Source: Marasmius tenuissimus (Eukaryota; Basidiomycota; Agaricomycetes; Agaricales; Marasmiaceae). From it: a stretch of 64,000 nucleotides of DNA. The DNA lies in assembly GCA_029532415.1 (NCBI GenBank), contig JAQOTA010000050.1, positions 3,224,001 through 3,288,000 of the forward strand, written 5' to 3'. Positions 57,301 through 64,000 of this stretch are shown piece after piece. The notes beneath the pieces are model-generated. The model had not been told where the DNA came from. It saw only the letters and a list, made by a program, of their open reading frames with translations, and ran no database searches. The first letter of the stretch is position 1, and the number at the start of each line of letters is the position of its first letter. The position numbers and the translations under genes were made by a program.

Positions 57301-58440
57301 CTTTTTGGGCACCTTTGAGGTTTCGGCTGGTGCACGAGACGTAGATGCTGCTGGTTCTGGCTCTGGCTCTGCTGCGGGTTCGGGAACGGCGGAAGATGAT
57401 AATGCTTTCGAACTTTCGAGTTTCTTCACAATGGCTTCAGCGTTGTCTTTGGACCCGGCATGGAAGTGGAGGCCAATTGGATTGGGGCCACCGACGTCAA
57501 AGTGGACGTGCTTGGATTTCTCAATGCTGATAGTAGTGATATCCGCGGTCTGCCACTTTTGTACTGCCGCCTAGTGAGATGAAGACATACTGAGAATCTT
57601 CGCGGAGATGAAAGACAGGGTGAGACACACCTTGCTGGTTTCGCTGGCGAAGAACACCGCGCCGTTGCCAATTCCAAGTGTGCCTTTCAACTTCTTCCCT
57701 TTCTTATCCACCTCAGAGACAGACCATGTCTTGATGTCGTCAGCATTAGCCTTTGCGTTCGCGACCCTGTCGGCTGGATCAACATATGTGCTAACTGGAC
57801 GAGGAGGCTGGGGGCATGTTTAAGCAAGAAAACCTTGTTTGGAGCGACGAACAGCTACGCACCGAATCTGGGATGACAATTTGAGATGCAGCTGGGGCAG
57901 AAGTCTCTTCGTCCTCGCTATGCGTCTCGACATAGTTTGCTGGAACAAAACCAGCTTTACCCCCTTCAGCGGCACTTTGGACTAGGAGCCATTCCTCCTC
58001 AGTGTCGAAGACCAGCAGAATATCGTCCTCTTTGATAGTCAATTCCCCAGCAGAAGTAGCTGCGTAGTCATATAAGGCCTTGACTACGGAATTATGCTCT
58101 GCCTGTCGATGGGCTGTTGAGTTGGCTGTACACGTAAAGGGGAGTGGGCGACACACCTGTTCGACGTATGCAGCTGGAACGAGACCTGAGGGTGTTTCTT
58201 CATCTTGTGAAGCACCTCTTATCTTGACTTTCCACCAACTGTCGAAGAATATCCATGTAAATTTGATGCTGAGAGAGCGAATGACATGTGTGAAGCAACG
58301 CACTCATCATCGGTTCTTTCCAACAGAAAGAGAATTTGGTCTTCCTTGATGGCTACCTCATCGTCCGAGCCCTTGTCTGGTGTATAATCATAGGAAGCCT
58401 TGAGAATAGCGAGATACTCTTCGGGGTCCTGAGATGACAT
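54387..58440 (-). CDS. SLA1: SLA1 endocytic adaptor
   Basis: Actin-patch protein that links cargo, clathrin coat and the Arp2/3 activator in endocytosis. Domains in order: SH3-1 (ILKASYDYTPDKGSDDEVAI, then GLVPAAYVE), SH3-2 (VVKALYDYAATSAGELTIKE, then AGFVPANYVE), an SHD1-like part (VSEVDKKGKKLKGTLGIGN), a Ser/Pro/Glu linker, SH3-3 (AVALYDFTADGDDELSVKEG, then VVPASYVQ), a long Ala/Glu/Lys/Arg coiled-coil (AKAKAEAQARAKAKAEAE), the canonical SHD1 (RTWHDRSGQFRVDAALLG), the SAM-like SHD2 (DWFDFFLQAGCDLDDCTRYA), and a C-terminal repeat region with LxxQxTG-type motifs (VPTQTG, QQTG, QPTG) and SPFG repeats. The end, MVAQPTGWGNFQGQS, comes from two small 3' exons, TAG at 54389-54387. Start 58440. Confidence 0.9.
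54895..55135 (-). repeat. SLA1 C-terminal coding repeats (NNGSPFGQS and QPTGM)
   Basis: Within SLA1. Tandem degenerate units NNGSPFGQS, NNGSPFNQS, NNGSPFGSN, NPSPFGQS and NASPFGSG are visible between about 54900 and 55060, preceded by two QPTGM units (QPTGMPGSQPL, QPTGMPFGG). In yeast Sla1 the QxTG motifs are Ark1/Prk1 phosphorylation sites that bind Pan1/End3. Confidence 0.7.
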
Positions 58441-58725
58441 GGAATTCTAGAGGAGAGCCTAAATTGGGCCGGCACTCGGCTATGCTTATTATGATAACTT
58501 GTATTTTGACAATGACCGCTAAGAACAAATTGTAGTAAGATCGAAACCGTTCGCTCAGTCTTTTTTTCTGCATTTTTTGTTGTAATGCCAGCGACGGAGA
58601 GGCTGGCACTGTTGAGGTAAATCGCTGGAGAAAATCGAGTCAAATCGGGATTCGGTATAGTCAATGTGGTCATAGCTCAAGCGGTGCACGAATCTCTTCT
58701 AATCGATCTCTCGACACCCACGACG
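58441..58725. promoter_or_regulatory. Divergent promoter, SLA1 / eRF3
   Basis: 285 bases between opposed start codons. An AAAAAAGACTGAGCG run on the minus strand (58553-58567) is visible; no defined factor site recognised. Confidence 0.4.
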
Positions 58726-60802
58726 ATGAGCAAGCTCAACGCTGGTGCCTTCGAATTCGTCCCAGGAAAATCGTTCGCTCTTCCTCACCAAAATCAGCAG
58801 CAGCAGCAGCCTCCTCCTCCTCCAATCGAGCGGCCAGAGGTCACAGAGGCTCCTCGTCCGCCACCCACGATATCTCTCAACATCGGTGGCTCAAAGCCTG
58901 CTCAGAAAGCTCCCGTTGAACGACCACCAGCTCAAGAAGCTCCCCGTCCTGCTCCTACAATCTCTCTGAATATTGGAGGGTCCAAGCCAGCGACACCACA
59001 ACCTCCATCCCAACCTCAGCCCCAAGCCAAACCTGCGCCCGCACCTGCCAAGGCACATGCAGAGTCTTCTGCACCTTCAAAATCATTCAGTCTCGAAAAG
59101 AGCAAGACGGATACGGCTGCTATCGCAAAAGAAGTCCAAGCTGCTGCAGACAAGACCGTCCTTGAGGATCTGTTCGGAAATGGTGCGTTTGTACATTTTT
59201 CACGTATATTTAATCGGCTCTGATCTCGTTCCCATCGCAGTCAAAGAGCATTTGAATATTGTTTTCATCGGTCATGTTGACGCTGGCAAGAGCACCATGG
59301 GGGGAAACCTTCTCTTCATAACTGGTATGGTCGACAAACGAACCATGGAAAAATACGAGCGGGAGGCAAAGGAAGCAGGGAGAGAGTCTTGGTACCTCAG
59401 TTGGGCCCTCGACTCTACACCACAAGAGCGTCTCAAAGGGAAAACCGTTGAGGTTGGACGTGCTTATTTCGAAACCGATGCCCGTCGTTACACCATTCTC
59501 GATGCACCTGGGCACAAGACCTTCGTCCCTTCCATGATTTCCGGAGCTGCTCAGGCAGACATTGCAATTTTGGTCATTTCCGCCCGCAAGGGAGAGTTCG
59601 AGACCGGCTTCGAGCGAGGGGGTCAAACCCGTGAACACATCATGTTGGTGAAGACTGCTGGAGTGTCCAAGGTCGTTATTGCCATCAACAAGATGGACGA
59701 TTCAACCGTCAACTGGGATAAGGCTCGCTACGACGAGATCAAAGAGAAAATCACACCTTTTGTCAAGGCCGCTGGATTTAACCCCAAGACAGACGTCACC
59801 TTCATACCTGTCTCGGCTTACACCGGAAAGAACCTGAAGGATCGCGTCGGAAAAGATGCTCCTTGGTGGGAGTGAGTATATAGATTCGTTCTTTAGTTTT
59901 CGGGTTATTATACTCATCGTGTCGACAGCGGACCTTCCTTCCTTGAGCTTTTGGACCACATGCCGATGGTTGAAAGGAAAATCAACGCCCCATTGATGAT
60001 GCCTATCTCCGAGAAGTACAAGGATATGGGAACCATCGTCGTCGGAAAGATCGAGTCTGGTCACATCCGCAAGGGAGACGATCTCATCCTCATGCCCAAC
60101 AAAGACCCTGTTGAGGTTACGGCCATCTACACGGAAATGGAAGAAGAGATCAGCTCTGCCATTTGTGGAGATAATGTCCGTCTTCGTCTGCGTGGAGTGG
60201 AAGACGACGATATCAGCCCGGGCTTTGTGCTCAGCAGTCCGTCCAAACCGATCCATGCAGTCCGGCAATTCGAGGCGCAACTAGCTATTCTTGAGCATAA
60301 GAGCATTATATGTGCCGGTTACTCTGCGGTAATGCACATCCACACATTGGCAGAGGAGGTTACCCTACCGGTAAGGAATCCCCTGGGTTTCCTCATGACC
60401 GAGCTTACAATAGTCTCTTTTCAGGCACTGTTACATTATTTCGACAAAGCTACCGGCCGCAAGTCGAAGAAACCTCCGCAATATGCAAAGAAAGGTGGGC
60501 TGTTGCACTTCCGCATATTTTACACGCTTCTTCATTGTTCGTACCATCTACTATAGGTCAAAAAATTGTCGCCTTAGTCGAGGCGACCGCACCTGTCTGT
60601 GTAGAGAGGTTCGCAGACTACCCTCAACTTGGGAGGTTCACCCTCCGAGACGAGGGGCGAACGATAGCTATAGGAAAGGTCAGTACGCCTTGACCCTTGC
60701 TCAGTAGTTTCGTGACTGAGTACGTTGCAGATTACCAAGCTCGTTGATTCATCGGTGGACGAGGTTGCTGAAGGAGTTGGCCATGTTTCAATCGCGCATT
60801 AA
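58726..60802 (+). CDS. SUP35: Translation release factor eRF3 (SUP35)
   Basis: GTPase that works with eRF1 to end translation. The N-terminus SKLNAGAFEFVPG (residues 2-14) fits the PAM2 motif that binds the MLLE domain of poly(A)-binding protein. A short Q-run and two 30-residue-spaced repeats (EAPRPPPTISLNIGGSKPA and EAPRPAPTISLNIGGSKPA, residues 41-59 and 71-89) follow. The linker ends DKTVLEDLFGN, then the GTPase domain has GHVDAGKST (G1), DAPGHKTF (G3), NKMD (G4) and SAYTG (G5), and the domain 2/3 barrels end AIGKITKLVDSSVDEV. First intron 59183-59240. Not the Gln/Asn-rich prion head of budding yeast. Stop TAA at 60800-60802. Confidence 0.93.
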
Positions 60803-60965
60803 GAGATCCAGTATCGGCATCATGTATATCATAATCGCTAAACGTTGCTGCACGACTGTACGGTGAATGTACTTACTTACAATAGATCGCCATAAATACC
60901 ACTGAGCGCCAAACGTGTTTTTGTCGTGTGAAGTATGAGATATCTATTGTTTAGCGCCCAAGTCC

Positions 60966-63900
60966 ATGACTCAAACCGAACTTGCATCTACGCTGCTTGC
61001 TGGATCTTGCCTAATCGACTCGTCCTCGACCCCCAAAGTTCATCTAAAAGGCACTCTTCTCGAACGGTTGCTCAAATATTATGATACGTTGGGTATAACA
61101 TCGCCCATTGACGACGACTGGACTCTCCAGGATGCGCAACTGCGAACAGCAATGGAATCAATGCGCGTCGTTGAATGCGTTCAGCGACTGGTAGGCACGG
61201 AAGTCGGAACAGGATCACATAGCTCAAGCGCTGATGAGCCACCGTTGCTCGGAGTCCGCGATCTAGCCCAGTTGAGGACCCTAATTTCTATCGTCTTCCA
61301 CTGGGGTACCGAGCCATTACTTTCCAATGTCATTTCTGCCTGGCCAGAAAAACACGGCGCAGCGAACCCCAGACCTTCCAAGATAATAGATCTCACCTCT
61401 ACACCCGAGGATTATCACCATCTTCATGACTTGACCTCTCGGATTCTCACCCTGGTCTTCCCGGCTGGCCCCCAGCAGAAATCTTCAGATACTGTCATCA
61501 CAGCGACACTCCTCAATCGGCACCTCAAGGAGATTCTCGAACCCTCCATAGCACTCGGATGGCTTCCTAGATCTTTGTCAACAGATTCGATAGTGCCCTT
61601 TGATGATGCGAGGCCGCTGGTTATGCGTCTGCTGTCCACGTAGGTACTCATTCTCATACTACCTTTGATAGCTGACTGGAACTGTTTTTTAGCCTGCCGG
61701 TTTCTCATACGATCGCATCTCTCGGTGGTGTCATGTCGGCGCGTTCGTCCGTCCCCCATATACGACGAGCCTGTGGTTATATCTTGAGCAGGCAACTCAT
61801 GAGACCAGATGGAGTCAAAGGTCTCTGTGCGGCGGTATTTGGCGAAATTGAAGGCGACGAAGCGAAATTGGAGCAGCTGGAGCACTTTGCTCGTGTCATA
61901 TCTACTGTCCCTGCTAACATGAAGCCACAGGTAAGACTCTGGTTCGCTCGAATTGCTCGAAACTAAGTAAGCATCAGGACTACTTTACCGAAATCATTCC
62001 CCGTTTGATTGGTCTCTTACACGAGGAAAAACATGTCGCGTATCGAAGAGCATCAGCGTTCACCATCTCTCGATTACTGGACACGAAGGGAACCGATTTG
62101 GTAGCGCGAGAAACCATTCTGACTACATTGCACTCTCCGTTCCTTCACCCAAGATCGATGGAGAACTCGCGGGAAGAGTCAGATTACACAATAACATTAA
62201 CCAATCCCATCACCACCCTGTCCATACTACTCGCCAATCTGGACCCCTCTCCACAGTTGATCTCGAGTCTTCTGGCTCCGATCTTGTCACCTTTGTACGC
62301 CCTGCTCTATTACCTCGATTCGTCTAAAATTGCGGACCCAACTATCCGAGAGGCTATAAGAGATATGCTTCTTACGTGGTTCAGAGTGTCTTCAACAACG
62401 GAAGCTGTCGCCATATTGCTGTTCATATTGAATGATCAACATGGGAGATTGAAAATCGGCTTGGACGGAGAGATTCAGCGTGTAGACGAGTGCGTTACAT
62501 ATGTGATCCCTATCTCCGAATACTCAGCGATCTTTACAGGTCCAAAGATCCTCTCTCGCTGTTCACCCCTGAAAGCTTGAAGGAGGCGGAGGAGGCAGGC
62601 GAATTGGACTCCGATGCGAACTGGCTCGACATGTATCCCGATCCCAACCACTATGTCCGTTTTATACAATCGATTAATCGGGAGGACATCGTTTCGGATC
62701 TGTTTGTCGTCGTCCTCGAAGCCTTCAGAGACAACAGGAAGGAGGATGGGGACCCGGTCCAGTTGAGCCTGTCGCCAATCGTTTATGAGAAGCTGACGTG
62801 CTGACTTTGACCGCCGCCAGGACTTTGCGGTACCTGCAGGTCATTATGCAGATGCAATCACAAATGTCTCAAAACTCAAAGTTGGGAGGCTTCAAAAAAC
62901 CCGTCCAGATACTTGCATTCATTAAACAAGTGCTCGAGGACGCGGTCAATCCTAGCACAAGCCGGTCGATTCCTCAGAAGGATGATGGCCCTTCCGATGT
63001 CCCCAGGTTGCTAGCGGTGATGAATTTGGGACGTCAATCGCGGATCGTAGAGGAAGACAGCGACGCTGATAGCGACGACGACATGCCAGACTCCGAAAGG
63101 AGAGACATTGATACCGAGATGACCGAAACTGCATTGAATATCCTGCTTGCAGTACTGGAAGGTACTCTCCCCCCGCGCTGTCTGTGGTCAGTTCTAATCC
63201 ACTCACTATAGGGAATAAGTCCCTCTCTACGCGAACTGCCCCGATTCTCGATGACATACTCCTGTTGATCGAACCTTTCATTACTGGCGACTCACACAGT
63301 GGTCTCAAAGAGCTGGCCAGGGAGGCCAGGCTAGTCCTGACTGCACGTTTGGCACTGCAGAACTCAAATCCACAGGACGATGAGGATTCGCCCGACAAAG
63401 AAGTCCAGCAGACGTATCAGCAAGCTTTAAAATTCCTACAGGATCCCATTCTCCCTCTGCGCGCACATGGGCTTCTACTTCTCCGCCAGTTGGTCTCAGA
63501 GCAATCTAAGCCACTGGACCCAGCCCTGGTACCGGCAATACGAGATATATTCATGCAATCTGTGCAGGATAATGACTCTTACATTTTTCTGAACGCTGTT
63601 CAAGGGTTGGCCGCCTTGGTGGATCGTTTCGGCGAATCAGTATTGAGGCATATGCTCGATGCGTATGGTAAGGGGCTGGATGGTCCTAGCGGAGGTACCT
63701 TGTCTCGACAAGACGTTGACACGCGGCTTCGACTCGGTGAAGCAGTTGGGGCAGTAATCAGACGATGTGGGACGGCCTTGGGTCCATACGGTACTTGTTT
63801 TTTACTCGATTCATCGTTGTGAGAGTAATTCTAACGATCTTGTAGGGAATATCATTGTTCCTGCACTGCTTCGAGTTTTGAGATCGAAGGATGCTCCAAC

Positions 63901-64000
63901 CACCCTCAAAACGTCCTCCCTTTCCCTTCTTGCCGATTGTCAGAACACGTACTCATTGGTTCTTGTGCCATTCTTCGTCGATCTCTCGAACGGGATATTG
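60966..64000 (+). CDS. RTP1/TANGO6-like HEAT-repeat protein (5' part)
   Basis: N-terminal and middle part of a long alpha-helical repeat protein; it runs off the right edge. Start MTQTELASTLLAG at 60966. Segments such as PRLIGLLHEEKHVAYRRASA, NWLDMYPDPNHYVRFIQSI, LLLLRQLVSEQSKP and DNDSYIFLNAVQGLAALVDR, then TRLRLGEAVGAVIRRCG, fit the Rtp1 C1-type region of the TANGO6/Rtp1 family, linked to nuclear import of RNA polymerase II. An acidic stretch EEDSDADSDDDMPD lies in the middle. Introns near 61641, 61931, 62488, 62790, 63161 and 63792. The 3' end and the C2 region are off the window. Confidence 0.75.

Noticed and set aside
1..64000. CRISPR array, transposon ends, rRNA or tRNA genes
   Set aside because: No regularly spaced repeats, no transposase or reverse-transcriptase frames, and no recognisable structural RNA anywhere in the window.

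Overview
The window is nuclear DNA of a basidiomycete fungus, most likely an Agaricomycete. Nearly every gene is cut by many short introns of about 50 to 65 bases, and genes lie on both strands with 20 to 700 bases between them. The protein set also fits: a chitin synthase, Dal5-type permeases, fungal BTB, F-box and RING proteins, and SLA1. I see no rRNA, tRNA, CRISPR, intact transposon or bacterial operon. Coordinates run from start codon to stop codon; exon joins were deduced by eye from GT..AG borders and protein continuity.

Layout. 1-1013: 3' end of DBP8 helicase (+). 1390-2644: BTB-like protein (+). 3379-4517: MOB1 (-), divergent from a DJ-1/Hsp31-type glyoxalase gene (4953-5954, +). A diverged tandem copy of that whole block follows (about 6375-7620), with a broken MOB1 end and a 5'-deleted DJ-1 copy, then a third, intact DJ-1 gene (8031-8989). 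9359-10273: U1A/U2B''-type snRNP protein (-). 10485-11795: ceramide synthase (+). 12188-13061: SNF7 (+). 13342-14729: NEM1-like phosphatase (-). 15066-17798: SLS1-like mitochondrial protein (-). 18012-20085: Dal5-type permease (-). 20483-21290: RING protein (+). 21393-23083: AlaX-type tRNA editing protein (-). 23067-25170: second Dal5-type permease (+). 25332-29066: beta-mannosidase (+). 29248-30059: RHEB GTPase (-). 30674-32274: F-box protein (-). 32518-33029: Spo12-like protein (+). 33315-34219: second RING protein (+). 34492-37885: chitin synthase (-). 38400-39847: GST-like protein (+). 40256-40954: COQ10 (-). 41124-41946: GIS2-like zinc-knuckle protein (-). 42506-44843: aromatic aminotransferase (+). 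45071-46114: divergent 14-3-3 protein (+). 46136-47509: deoxyhypusine synthase (-). 47696-54253: SEC7 ARF-GEF (+). 54387-58440: SLA1 (-). 58726-60802: eRF3/SUP35 (+). 60966-64000: RTP1/TANGO6-like protein, running off the right edge (+).

How the genes relate. This is mostly a housekeeping stretch: membrane traffic and endocytosis (SEC7, SNF7, SLA1), lipid and nuclear-envelope metabolism (ceramide synthase, NEM1), translation (eRF3, deoxyhypusine synthase, AlaX, GIS2), growth signalling (RHEB, MOB1, Spo12-like, 14-3-3) and mitochondria (COQ10, SLS1-like). They are neighbours, not a pathway. The parts that look locally active are the DJ-1/MOB1 tandem duplication and two paralogue pairs (Dal5-type permeases, RING proteins). 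No convincing novel multi-gene system was found; the best leads are the decaying duplication, a GC-AG intron in one DJ-1 copy, face-to-face start codons of the AlaX and permease genes, and a divergent 14-3-3 protein.
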